Below, one piece after another: positions 43,657 through 51,720 of a stretch of 51,981 nt of DNA. Source of the DNA: Saccharopolyspora shandongensis (GTDB lineage Bacteria; Actinomycetota; Actinomycetes; Mycobacteriales; Pseudonocardiaceae); the NCBI RefSeq assembly GCF_900106995.1, contig NZ_FNOK01000064.1, positions 1-51,981 of the forward strand, given 5' to 3'. Under the pieces are notes generated by a model. It worked only from the letters and a program-made list of their open reading frames with translations. It made no database searches and was not told the DNA's origin. The position numbers and the translations under genes are program-made. Position 1 is the stretch's first letter. Each line of letters begins with the position of its first letter.

Positions 43657-44967
43657 ATGACCGCTGGCAACCTGGAGCGCAGCGCAACAGCTGCCGCGCC
43701 CACCGCAAGCCCGGCCTTCCGGCCGGGGATGGCGTGGACCATCACCGCGATGCTCGTCCTGTTCATGATCGTGAACTGGGCGGACAAGGCGGTGCTGGGC
43801 ATCGTGGCCCAGCCCCTGAAGACGGAGCTCGGCCTCACCAGCGCCGAGATCGGCTTCATCGGCAGCGCCTTCTTCTTCCTCTACAGCATCAGCGGCGTCG
43901 CGGTCGGCTTCCTGGCCAACAAGGTCAAGACCAAGTGGGTGCTGCTCGGGCTGGCCGTGCTGTGGTCGGTCACCCAGGTGCCGGTGCTGCTGTCGGCGAC
44001 CGGCGCTGCACTGCTGATCAGCCGCATCGCGCTCGGCGCCGCCGAAGGCCCGGCCACCGCGATGGCCAGCGCCGGGGCGTTCGAGTGGTTCCCCAAGGAG
44101 AAGCGCAGCCTGCCGGCCGCGTGGCTGAACTCCGGCGCCTCCATCGCCAAGATCGCGGTCGCCCCGCTGCTCACGCTGATCGTGGTCGCCTGGGGCTGGC
44201 GCGCGGCCTTCCTGGTGCTGGCGCTGATCGGCGTGGTCTGGTGCGGCGCCTGGCTGCTGATCGGCCGCGAGGGCCCGTACGCGACGCCGCGCGGCAAGGC
44301 CGCTGCCCAGCGCGACGACACCGGCCTCCGCGTGCCGTTCCGGCACATCGCGCTCAGCCGCAGCTTCATCGGCGGCGTGATCGGCACGTTCACCGTCTAC
44401 GGGATGGTGTCGGTGATCCTCACCTGGCTGCCGTCGTACTTCGAGACCGGGCTCGGGTTCAGCCGGGTGGAGGCGGGCAGCATGTTCGGCCTGCCCAGCA
44501 TCACGGGCATGATCGGCATGATCGGGGCCGGCTGGCTCACCGACCGGATGATCTCGCGGGGCGCGAGCGCCCGGGTGCAGCGCGGTCTGATCCCGGCCGT
44601 GTCGCTGCTGATCGGCGGCGGCCTGCTGGCGCTGCTGCCCTACATCGGCGGCGCGTGGGCCGCGGTGGCGGTGGTCGTGGTGGCCTACGGGTTCATGGTC
44701 GTCTCGCTGCCGGTGATGAACGCGGTCGTGTCGCAGATCAGCCCGACCCGGCAGCAGCCCGGTGCGCTGGGCTTCTTCCTCGCGCTGCAGACGCTTTCCG
44801 GGCTGTTCGCGCCCGCGCTGACCGGCGCCCTCGTCGACGCCGCGGCGACCCCGGCCGCCGGGTACGCCCAGGCGTTCCAGATCTTCGGGCTGGCCGTGGT
44901 CGTCGGCGGTATCGCGATGGCGCTGCTGGTCGACCCGGAGCGCGACGCCCGCCGGATCCTCGGCTGA
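43657..44967 (+). CDS. MFS transporter, anion:cation symporter type (paralogue 2)
   Basis: 436 residues, 12 helices, with the same motifs as paralogue 1 (VNWADKAVLGIVAQPLKTELGLTSAEIGFIGSAFFF and GAAEGPATAMASAGAFEWFPKEKRS). A stretch of 48 nucleotides (44398-44445) is identical to 42908-42955, showing recent duplication or conversion. AAGGGA precedes the ATG. Loop differences, as in the residues after PKEKRS and the central cytoplasmic loop, may change the substrate range. It precedes the acyl-CoA ligase gene by 377 bases. Confidence 0.9.
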   Translation: MTAGNLERSATAAAPTASPAFRPGMAWTITAMLVLFMIVNWADKAVLGIVAQPLKTELGLTSAEIGFIGSAFFFLYSISGVAVGFLANKVKTKWVLLGLAVLWSVTQVPVLLSATGAALLISRIALGAAEGPATAMASAGAFEWFPKEKRSLPAAWLNSGASIAKIAVAPLLTLIVVAWGWRAAFLVLALIGVVWCGAWLLIGREGPYATPRGKAAAQRDDTGLRVPFRHIALSRSFIGGVIGTFTVYGMVSVILTWLPSYFETGLGFSRVEAGSMFGLPSITGMIGMIGAGWLTDRMISRGASARVQRGLIPAVSLLIGGGLLALLPYIGGAWAAVAVVVVAYGFMVVSLPVMNAVVSQISPTRQQPGALGFFLALQTLSGLFAPALTGALVDAAATPAAGYAQAFQIFGLAVVVGGIAMALLVDPERDARRILG

Positions 44968-45027
44968 GCGTTCCGCGACGGGGTCCTGCCGCAATTCCAG
45001 TGAGGTTTTTCCAACCTCGTTTTGCGT

Positions 45028-45184
45028 GGCGGTGCGGGTGGCGGAACCTCAGAGGCTCCCTGGTCTGTGGGTGCCCCTCCTGATGTATGTCCAATACACG
45101 GCGGAGGGGCCGTCCTCGCCAGGAAGCCTCTGAGAACCCGCGGCGGTGCAGGTGTCGTAGGTGGGCTATGCGCCTGCGGCGCAT
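45028..45184 (+). repeat. Structured dispersed element, copy B (putative structured RNA)
   Basis: Best-preserved copy. Closing stem GCGGGT (45034-45039) with ACCCGC (45136-45141), then a stem of 16 pairs with one mismatch (45048-45063 with 45119-45134), GCCCCTCC/GGAGGGGC (45073-45080, 45103-45110) and tip TGTAT-GTCCA-ATACA (45084-45098). GTCCTCGC is at 45112-45119. GGCGGTGC is repeated at 45028-45035 and 45142-45149, and the 3' hairpin is ATGCGCC-TGC-GGCGCAT (45168-45184). It lies in the leader between the MFS and acyl-CoA ligase genes. Confidence 0.8.
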
Positions 45185-45248
45185 GCGGCACCCCATCGAC
45201 GTGCAGCTTTGCGACCCGCGGCTGCGGGCCGACCAGGATGAAAAACGC

Positions 45249-45283
45249 TCAATGGAAATCAGACCTTCGATTTCAATGGAAAT
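45249..45283 (+). promoter_or_regulatory. Direct repeats in the acyl-CoA ligase leader
   Basis: TCAATGGAAAT occurs at 45249-45259 and 45273-45283, 24 bases apart (just over two helical turns). The second copy forms CAAT-GGAA-ATTG. The region is AT-rich for this genome and lies about 60 bases before the ligase start. It could bind a regulator; the LysR-type dyad found at P1-P3 is absent here. Confidence 0.35.
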
Positions 45284-45344
45284 TGCGGCAGGTCCGGGCC
45301 GGTGGCCCGGGTGAGGTTCATGGTTGAGGCACAGGGAGGTAGGC

Positions 45345-46880
45345 ATGTCCCTCGCGGTCGGCGAGCTGGGAGTGTTCAACATCGCGCGGACCGATCCGGG
45401 CCGTCCCGCCGTGATCGACGCGACCGGGCGCGTGGTCGGCTTCGCGGAGCTCGCCGAGCGGGCGAACCAGCTCTCGCACGCGCTGCGCGCGATGGGGCTG
45501 CGCCCCGGCGACAGCGTCGGCGCGGTCATCCACAATGGACTGCCGTACTTCGAGCTGCGGCTGGCTACCTGGCAGTGCGGGCTGTACTTCACGCCGATCA
45601 ACCACCACCTGGCGGCGGCGGAGATCGGCTACATCGCGGAGAACAGCGAGGCCGGGCTCGTCGTGGTAGACGCCTCGCTGACCGACCTGTGCGGCCCGGC
45701 GCTGGACGCCGCCGGGGTGGCCGCGGAGTTGCGGTTCGCCGTAGGCGGTTCGCCGGGCTGGCGGGACTACGAGGAGCTGTTCGAAGGACAGCCGCGGACC
45801 GCGCCCGACGAGCGGACCGGTGGAGAAGTCATGCTCTACACCTCCGGCACCACCGGGCGCCCGAAGGGCGTGCGGCGCCCGCTGACCGGCCGCCCGCCCG
45901 CCGTGTCGCAGTACCACCTCGACTTCATGGGACGGCTCGACATCGAGCCCGGCGCGGGCGTGCACCTCGTGCTCTCGCCGCTCTACCACGCCGCGCCCGG
46001 CACCTTCGCGTTCACCGGCCTGAACTTCGGGCACACCGTGGTGCTCAGCGAACGGGCGAAACCGGAAGAGGTCCTGCGGCTCGTCGACGAGCACCGGGTG
46101 ACCACGACGTTCACGGTGCCGACGGTGCTGCACCGCCTGCTGCGGCTGCCCGCTGAGGTGCGCGACCGCTACGACACGTCGAGCCTGCGAAGCGTCGTGC
46201 ACGCCGGCGCGCCGTGCCCGGTCGACGTCAAGACCCGCTGCATCGAATGGCTGGGCCCGGTGCTGACCGAGTTCTACGGCGCCACCGAGGGATCCGCCAC
46301 GGCGGTGCGGTCCGCCGAATGGCTGACCAAGCCGGGCACCGTCGGTTTTCCCTTGCCCGGAGCCGAGATCCACGTCCTGGACGAGGAGGGCGAGCCGCTG
46401 CCCGCCGGGGAGATCGGCACCGTGTACTTCCGCAGCGGCATCTCCGGCATCGAGTACTTCAAGGACCCGGAGAAGACCGCCACCGCACGGCACGGCGACC
46501 TCATCACCGTCGGCGACGTCGGCTACGTCGACGCCGACGGCTGGCTGTTCCTCTGCGATCGGCGCACCGACCTGATCCTCTCCGGCGGCGTCAACATCTA
46601 CCCGGCCGAGGTCGAGGCGGCGCTGCTCGCGCACCCCGAGGTGGCGGACGTGGCCGTGATCGGGATCCCCGACGAGGAGTGGGGCCAGTCGGTGCTGGCG
46701 ATCGTCCAGCCGGCGCCGGAGGCGGCCGACGGCCTGGCCGAGCGGCTGACCGCGCACTGCCGCGAGCGGCTGGCCGGGTTCAAGGTGCCGCGCCGCATCG
46801 AGCTCAGCCCGCAGCTGCCCCGCACCGACACCGGCAAGCTGCTGCGCCGCGAGCTCCGCGCCCCCTACTGGGGTGCATAG
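45345..46880 (+). CDS. Acyl-CoA synthetase (AMP-forming)
   Basis: 511 residues of the ANL superfamily. Motifs in order: MLYTSGTTGRPKG (AMP-binding P-loop, near residue 165), EFYGATEGS near 310, GDVGYVDADGW near 390, and the final DTGKLLRREL with the catalytic lysine. It activates a carboxylic acid, probably the substrate taken up by the two MFS proteins, to its CoA thioester. GGGAGGT lies 5 bases before the start. The last codons overlap the dyad of promoter P3. Confidence 0.94.
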   Translation: MSLAVGELGVFNIARTDPGRPAVIDATGRVVGFAELAERANQLSHALRAMGLRPGDSVGAVIHNGLPYFELRLATWQCGLYFTPINHHLAAAEIGYIAENSEAGLVVVDASLTDLCGPALDAAGVAAELRFAVGGSPGWRDYEELFEGQPRTAPDERTGGEVMLYTSGTTGRPKGVRRPLTGRPPAVSQYHLDFMGRLDIEPGAGVHLVLSPLYHAAPGTFAFTGLNFGHTVVLSERAKPEEVLRLVDEHRVTTTFTVPTVLHRLLRLPAEVRDRYDTSSLRSVVHAGAPCPVDVKTRCIEWLGPVLTEFYGATEGSATAVRSAEWLTKPGTVGFPLPGAEIHVLDEEGEPLPAGEIGTVYFRSGISGIEYFKDPEKTATARHGDLITVGDVGYVDADGWLFLCDRRTDLILSGGVNIYPAEVEAALLAHPEVADVAVIGIPDEEWGQSVLAIVQPAPEAADGLAERLTAHCRERLAGFKVPRRIELSPQLPRTDTGKLLRRELRAPYWGA

Positions 46881-46943
46881 GCGCGGCCTATCCGAACGTT
46901 CCACGCCCGATCTTTGCGCCCGCCCCGCGCTTGGTGGTTCATT
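46877..46943 (+). promoter_or_regulatory. LysR-type activated promoter P3 (thiolase)
   Basis: The dyad here is the most symmetric, ATAGGC-GCG-GCCTAT (46877-46891), and its left half overlaps the ligase stop codon. CGTT is at 46897-46900, -35 TTGCGC at 46914-46919, spacer 18 and -10 TTCATT at 46938-46943. The GCCTATC to -35 offset is again 28. Confidence 0.65.
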
Positions 46944-46994
46944 CGGAACGAGGGAACCGTCCGTGTGCAACTGCGTGCCAGACAGGAGAAACGC

Positions 46995-48131
46995 ATGAGG
47001 GACGCTGTCATCGTCGAGGCCGTTCGCACGCCGGTGGGCAAGCGCAACGGCGCGCTCGCCGGGATCCACCCGGCCGACCTGTCCGCGCACGTGCTGTCCG
47101 CGCTGGTCGAACGCGGCGGGATCGAGCCGCGCGACGTGGACGACGTGGTGTGGGGCTGCGTCAGCCAGGCCGGCGAGCAGGCCGGCAACATCGCGCGCAC
47201 CGCGGTGCTGGCCGCGGGATGGCCGGAGTCGGTGCCCGCGACCTCGGTGGACCGGCAGTGCGGATCGAGCCAGCAGGCGGTGCACGCCGCGGCCGCGGGC
47301 GTCATCGCCGGGTACTACGACATCGCCGTCGCCGGCGGCGTGGAGTCGATGAGCCGGGTGCCGATGGGCTTCGCGCGGCAGGGCGTGGAGAAGCCGATGG
47401 CGCAGTCGGTGCTCGACCGCTACGGCGTCAAGGGCTTCAACCAGGGCATCGGCGCCGAGATGGTGGCCGAGAAGTGGGGCTTCTCCCGCCAGCAGCTCGA
47501 CGAGTACTCGCTGTCCTCGCACGCCAAGGCGGCCGCGGCCGTCGACTCCGGCGCGCTGGACGCCCAGCTCGCGAAGCTGCCGGGCGTGCTGGAGTCCGAC
47601 GAGGGCATCCGCCGCGGCGGAACCCTGGAGACGCTGGGCAAGCTGAAGACCGTGTTCCGCGAGGACGGCGTCATCCACGCCGGGAACTCCTCGCAGATCT
47701 CCGACGGCACCGGCGCCCTGCTGATCACCACCAGCGAGATCGCCAAGGAGCGCGGGCTGAAGCCGATCGCGCGGGTGCACACCGTGGTGCTGGCCGGTGA
47801 CGACCCGGTCATGATGCTGTCCGCCCCGTGGCCGGCGACCCACAAGGCGCTGCGCAAGGCCGGGCTGAGCATCGACGACATCGGAGCCTTCGAGGTCAAC
47901 GAGGCGTTCGCCCCGGTGCCGCTGGCGTGGCTCGCCGAGACCGGCGCGGACCCGGCCCGCCTCAACCCGGTGGGCGGCGCGATCGCCGTCGGCCACCCGC
48001 TGGGCGGCTCGGGAGCGGTCCTGATGACCCGGCTGGTCCACCACATGCGCGACAACGGGATCCGCTACGGCCTGCAGACGATGTGCGAAGGCGGAGGCAT
48101 GGCCAACGCCACCATCCTCGAACTGCTCTGA
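46995..48131 (+). CDS. Acetyl-CoA acetyltransferase (thiolase)
   Basis: 378 residues. The acyl-accepting cysteine is in VDRQCGSSQQAVHAAA (near residue 88); NEAFAPVPLAW supplies the Asn/Glu loop, and the His and second Cys are in AVGHPLGGSGA and MCEGGGMANA. It cleaves a 3-ketoacyl-CoA in the last step of a beta-oxidation-like route. AGGAG precedes the ATG, and promoter P3 starts its own transcript together with the acyl-CoA dehydrogenase gene. Confidence 0.94.
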   Translation: MRDAVIVEAVRTPVGKRNGALAGIHPADLSAHVLSALVERGGIEPRDVDDVVWGCVSQAGEQAGNIARTAVLAAGWPESVPATSVDRQCGSSQQAVHAAAAGVIAGYYDIAVAGGVESMSRVPMGFARQGVEKPMAQSVLDRYGVKGFNQGIGAEMVAEKWGFSRQQLDEYSLSSHAKAAAAVDSGALDAQLAKLPGVLESDEGIRRGGTLETLGKLKTVFREDGVIHAGNSSQISDGTGALLITTSEIAKERGLKPIARVHTVVLAGDDPVMMLSAPWPATHKALRKAGLSIDDIGAFEVNEAFAPVPLAWLAETGADPARLNPVGGAIAVGHPLGGSGAVLMTRLVHHMRDNGIRYGLQTMCEGGGMANATILELL

Positions 48132-48147
48132 TTCGACGAGGCTGCCG

Positions 48148-48250
48148 CTCGTGAGTGCTCATGCCGGTGAGAACCGGAATCTTCACTCACGAGGTTCGGC
48201 TGCCCCTCGTGAGCGGTGGTTCCGGCAAGAACCGGAATCGCCGCTCACGA
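48148..48250. repeat. Two tandem CTCGTGAG hairpins
   Basis: Hairpin 1: CTCGTGAGTG (48148-48157) with CACTCACGAG (48184-48193), enclosing CCGGT/ACCGG. Hairpin 2: CTCGTGAGCGG (48206-48216) with CCGCTCACGA (48241-48250), enclosing TTCCGG/CCGGAA. They are similar to each other and to 43483-43519. They sit between thiolase and acyl-CoA dehydrogenase and could reduce read-through or protect mRNA. Confidence 0.7.
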
Positions 48251-48308
48251 CCAACACGAGCCGTGTCCGGAATCCCTTCGGGCACAAGAAGATTCTGGAG
48301 GAGGGCGG

Positions 48309-49454
48309 ATGCGCAGCACCGCTTACGACGCGGAACACGAGGCGTTCCGCGAGGTCGTCCGGGAATTCCTGGCCAAGGAGGTCGTGCCGTACTTCGCCGA
48401 CTGGGAGAAGGCCGGGCTGGTGCCCAGGGACCTGTTCAACAAGGCCGGCGAGATCGGCATGCTCGGCCTGCAGGTGCCGGAGGAGTACGGCGGCGGGGGC
48501 ACGAGCAGCTTCAAGTTCAACGCGGTCATCACCGAGGAGACCGCCCGCGCCGGGGTTTCGCTGGGCGGTTTCTCGGTGCACGCCAACGTGGTCGTGCCGT
48601 ACTTCATCAACATCTGCAACGAGGAGCAGAAGAAGCGCTGGCTGCCCGGGCTGGCCGGCGGCGAGCTGATGAGCGCCATCGCCATGACCGAGCCGGGCAC
48701 CGGATCGGACCTGGCGGGCATGGCGACCACCGCCACCCGCGAGGGCGAGTACTACATGCTCAACGGGGCCAAGACGTTCATCACCGGCGGGCACAACGCC
48801 GACCTGGTGATCGTGGTGGCCCGCACCGGGCACGGCGAGAACCGCCGGGACGGCCTGTCGCTGCTGGTCGTCGAGCGGGACATGGCCGGGTTCAGCCGCG
48901 GCCGCAATCTCGACAAGATCGGGCTGAAGGCGCAGGACACCGCGGAATTGTTCTTCGACGACGTGCGGGTGCCCGCGGCGAACCTGCTCGGCGAGGAAGG
49001 CCGGGCCTTCGAGTACCTGAGCGCGAACCTGCCGCAGGAGCGGCTGGGCATCGCGGTCGCCGGGCAGGCGGCTGCGGAGGCGGCGCTGCGGACCACCGTG
49101 GCGTACGTGAAGGAGCGCAAGGTCTTCGGCAAGCCGGTGGCCAGCTTCCAGAACAGCAAGTTCGAGCTCGCCGGGTGCGAGGTGGAGATCGAGGCCGGGC
49201 GGGCGATGCTGGAGCGCGCGCTGGACGAGCACGACGCGGGCGAGCTCGGCGCGGCGGACGCGGCGAAGGTCAAGGTGTACTGCACGGAACTGCAGTCCAG
49301 GGTGATCGACCGCTGTCTGCAGCTGCACGGCGGGTACGGCTACATGCTGGAGTACCCGATCGCCCGCATGTACGCCGATGCCCGGGTGACCCGCATCTTC
49401 GGCGGCACCACCGAGGTGATGAAGACGATCATCGCCAAGTCGCTGGGGCTGTGA
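48309..49454 (+). CDS. Acyl-CoA dehydrogenase, long-chain/isovaleryl-like type
   Basis: 381 residues with the usual three-part ACAD fold. FAD-contact sequences include SAIAMTEPGTGSDLAGM and QLHGGYGYMLEYPIARMYADARV. The C-terminal motif is IFGGTTEVMK, with Gly where short-chain enzymes have the catalytic Glu; the Glu in NLPQERLGIA is then the expected base, as in the long-chain and isovaleryl group. It makes the 2,3-double bond of an acyl-CoA. GGAGGAGG precedes the ATG. It follows the tandem hairpins and probably shares the P3 transcript. Confidence 0.92.
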   Translation: MRSTAYDAEHEAFREVVREFLAKEVVPYFADWEKAGLVPRDLFNKAGEIGMLGLQVPEEYGGGGTSSFKFNAVITEETARAGVSLGGFSVHANVVVPYFINICNEEQKKRWLPGLAGGELMSAIAMTEPGTGSDLAGMATTATREGEYYMLNGAKTFITGGHNADLVIVVARTGHGENRRDGLSLLVVERDMAGFSRGRNLDKIGLKAQDTAELFFDDVRVPAANLLGEEGRAFEYLSANLPQERLGIAVAGQAAAEAALRTTVAYVKERKVFGKPVASFQNSKFELAGCEVEIEAGRAMLERALDEHDAGELGAADAAKVKVYCTELQSRVIDRCLQLHGGYGYMLEYPIARMYADARVTRIFGGTTEVMKTIIAKSLGL

Positions 49455-49512
49455 GGCCGGGCGCGGATCAATTCGTTGGACGCCGGGCGGCTCGCCCCGG
49501 GATCATCGGGCG

Positions 49513-50085
49513 GTGACCGAGCGAACCGACCGGCGCGAGCCGCTTCCCGCCGCGCAGCAGCGCGTGCGCTTCGTCGAGCTGGCGGACAGGTCGATGACGG
49601 CATTGCTGGCCGGAGATCTGCCCGCAGCGGGCGTCACGGCCGGCGTCGGGCTGTCCGAGTACTTCGTGACGGACCGGGCGAAGTGGCTGTGGCGGATGCG
49701 GCTCGGCCAGATGGCGGCAGATCCGGCCGGGGCGCGCTGGATGGTGCGCTTCGCGGTGGTCGGGGCGGACGGCTCGGTCGTCGGGCACTGCGGCTTCCAC
49801 GGGCCGCCGGATGCGGCGGGCATGGTGGAGATCGGCTATTCGGTCGCGCCGGAGTTCCGGCGCCGGGGATACGCGCGAGCCATGCTGGTCGAGCTGCTGC
49901 GCCGGGCGGCGGCCGAACCGGCGGTCGAAACGGTGCGCGCGACGATCAGCCCGGACAACGCGGCTTCGCTGGCCACGATCGCCGGATTCGGCTTCGCCGA
50001 GGTCGGCGAGCAGTGGGACGACGAGGACGGCTTGGAGATCATCTTCGAGGTCCCGGCCGGTCCGAGCGCGTCCGCAGCCGACTGA
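49513..50085 (+). CDS. GNAT-family N-acetyltransferase
   Basis: 190 residues from a GTG start. The acetyl-CoA-binding motif is APEFRRRGYARAMLVELL (near residue 110), with VEIGYSV before it and ISPDNAASLATIAGFGF after it, close to RimJ-type transferases. It follows the acyl-CoA dehydrogenase by 58 bases, but nothing ties it to the catabolic route. The substrate is unknown. Confidence 0.88.
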   Translation: MTERTDRREPLPAAQQRVRFVELADRSMTALLAGDLPAAGVTAGVGLSEYFVTDRAKWLWRMRLGQMAADPAGARWMVRFAVVGADGSVVGHCGFHGPPDAAGMVEIGYSVAPEFRRRGYARAMLVELLRRAAAEPAVETVRATISPDNAASLATIAGFGFAEVGEQWDDEDGLEIIFEVPAGPSASAAD

Positions 50086-50162
50086 TCAGCCGAAACCGGA
50101 CGGCAGTGGCGCGGGACACACCCCGCTGTTCGCGCTGCTTTGACAGGCGGAATTCGTTTCGG

Positions 50163-50340
50163 ATGCAGCGTCAGCCGCATGCGGTGTGGACCCAGCTCGC
50201 ACCGCCGCGGGTTCTCGGGCTGTGCCCGCCCTTCGGGGCTACTGGGCGAGGCCAGTCCCCAGCGCCGCGTATTGGTCATACGAAAGCCGGGAATCCCGGA
50301 GTCCAGGCGGCGTTTGAGGTTCCGCTACCCGCACCGCTAC
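50163..50340 (-). repeat. Structured dispersed element, copy C (putative structured RNA)
   Basis: Inverted relative to its neighbours. On the minus strand it starts GTAGCGGTGCGGGT; the closing stem is GCGGGT/ACCCGC (plus-strand 50327-50332 with 50207-50212), the tip CGTAT-GACCA-ATACG (50268-50282), and the 3' hairpin ATGCGGC-TGAC-GCTGCAT (50163-50180) with one G-U pair. GCCTCGCC is at plus 50246-50253 inverted. The sequence has diverged from A and B while the arms still pair. Confidence 0.75.
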
Positions 50341-50375
50341 GCAAACCATCCGCAACCTTCCCTTAAGCTGCCCGG

Positions 50376-51248
50376 GTGGAATTGCACCAGGTGGAGTACT
50401 TCCTGGCGGTCGTCGATCACAAGGGCATCAACGCCGCGGCGAGCGCCCTGCAACTGGCGCAACCCACCGTCTCGCAGGCGATCCGCGGGCTGGAGCGGGA
50501 ACTCGGGGTCGACCTGTTCCACCGCATCGGCCGCGGCATGGTGCTGACCTCGGCGGGGCAGGCGTTCGTCGGGCCGGCGCGGCAGATCCTCCGCGATGTC
50601 GTCGCCGCCGAGGCGACCATGGTCGACGCCGCGGGGCTGCCGCGCGGTCGGCTCGACATCCACATGGCCGCTCCGCTGGCCGTGCACCCGGTCGCGCAGC
50701 TGGTCGGCCGGTTCCGGAAGCGCTACCCGAACGTCTCGCTGCGGTTGGCCGACCTCCGTGACGAGGAGGGTGCCGTGGCGCTGATCCGCGAGGGCCACTG
50801 CGAGATCGTGTTCACCAACCTCCCGGTCCACTCCTCGGACCTGCAGGTGGAGGAGCTCGGCGAGCACGAGTACTGGCTGGTGTTCCCGCCGGGCACCGCG
50901 GTGCCCGAACGCGATCCGCTGCCGCTGACCGAACTGCCGGACCTACCGCTGGTGATCGTGCCCAAGAGCACCGGCCGCACCGCCATCGAGAAGGCCCTCA
51001 GCGCGGCCCGGAAGCGCACCCGGCCCTCGGCGATCGTGCAGCACCGCGAGTCCATGCTGCCGTTCGTGCTGGCGGGCGTCGGCGGCACGATCCTGGCGCG
51101 GCCGATGGCGGAGCAGGCGGCGGCGCGCGGCGCGCTGGTGCGCGCGATCGACCCGCCGATCAGCCTCCCGTACGGCGTGCTCTACGACCCGACGGTGCTG
51201 TCGCCGGCGGGGCGGGCGCTCCTCCGGATGGCCCGCACCCCGCGCTGA
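50376..51248 (+). CDS. LysR-family regulator of the 42-48 kb cluster
   Basis: 290 residues. HTH: GINAAASALQLAQPTVSQAIRGLERELGVDLFHRIGRG (residues 18-55), followed by the effector domain beginning GRLDIHMAAPLAVHPVAQLVGRF. The GTG start at 50376 follows the inverted element copy C by 35 bases. It is the only regulator beside the MFS-ligase-thiolase-dehydrogenase genes, and three of their promoters carry LysR-type T-N11-A dyads at -65, so it is the best candidate activator. The inducer would be the imported acid or its CoA ester (inference). Confidence 0.92.
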   Translation: MELHQVEYFLAVVDHKGINAAASALQLAQPTVSQAIRGLERELGVDLFHRIGRGMVLTSAGQAFVGPARQILRDVVAAEATMVDAAGLPRGRLDIHMAAPLAVHPVAQLVGRFRKRYPNVSLRLADLRDEEGAVALIREGHCEIVFTNLPVHSSDLQVEELGEHEYWLVFPPGTAVPERDPLPLTELPDLPLVIVPKSTGRTAIEKALSAARKRTRPSAIVQHRESMLPFVLAGVGGTILARPMAEQAAARGALVRAIDPPISLPYGVLYDPTVLSPAGRALLRMARTPR

Positions 51249-51303
51249 TCGCACGGCCCGGAGGCGTTTCCGCAGGCCTAGGCCCGTGCGCACTTGGTGC
51301 TGC

Positions 51304-51641
51304 TATAGAGGCTGTTTTGGATCTTGTGGTTGGTGTTGTGGTAGGCGTGCGAGGCGGCGGGTCATGTGGATGATGGCGGCCCAGTGGACCATGGTGGCGT
51401 GGTGTTGGGGGAGGCGTTCGTAGTCGCGGGCGCAGCGTCGGCGTCGGCTGATCCAGGCGAGGGTGCGTTCGATGACCCAGCGTCGGGGCAGGACTTGGAA
51501 GCCTTTCTGGCCGGGTTGGCGGTAGACGATCTCCACCGTCAGGCCGAGGATGGTTTTGGTGTCGCGGCCGGTCAGAGGGCCTTCGTAGCCTTGATCGGCC
51601 CAGACATGGCGAAGCCCGCGCAGTGATGCCGTGTGGAGCAC
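51304..51641 (-). pseudogene. IS5-type transposase remnant (C-terminal)
   Basis: The minus strand encodes LRHVWADQGYEGPLTGRDT..., then the IS5 DDE end ERTLAWISRRRRCARDYERLPQHHATMVHWAAII. The catalytic Glu lies in VIERTLAW; the first two aspartates are lost because the 5' part is replaced by IS3-type sequence, with the junction between about 51640 and 51670. The end of the element is TATAGAGGCTGTTTTGGAT at 51304-51322, a 19-mer also found at 33956-33974. Confidence 0.8.
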
Positions 51642-51720
51642 GTGCCAGGCGGGCGTGAGGTTCCCTCGTTAGCTCGGAGGCTTCCAAGCATGGTCCTATG
51701 GGCCTGAAGGGAGTCATCTG

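Noticed and set aside
45318..48044. A 908-codon minus-strand frame opposite ligase and thiolase
   Set aside because: An artefact of third-position GC; the opposite strand encodes complete, motif-bearing enzymes.
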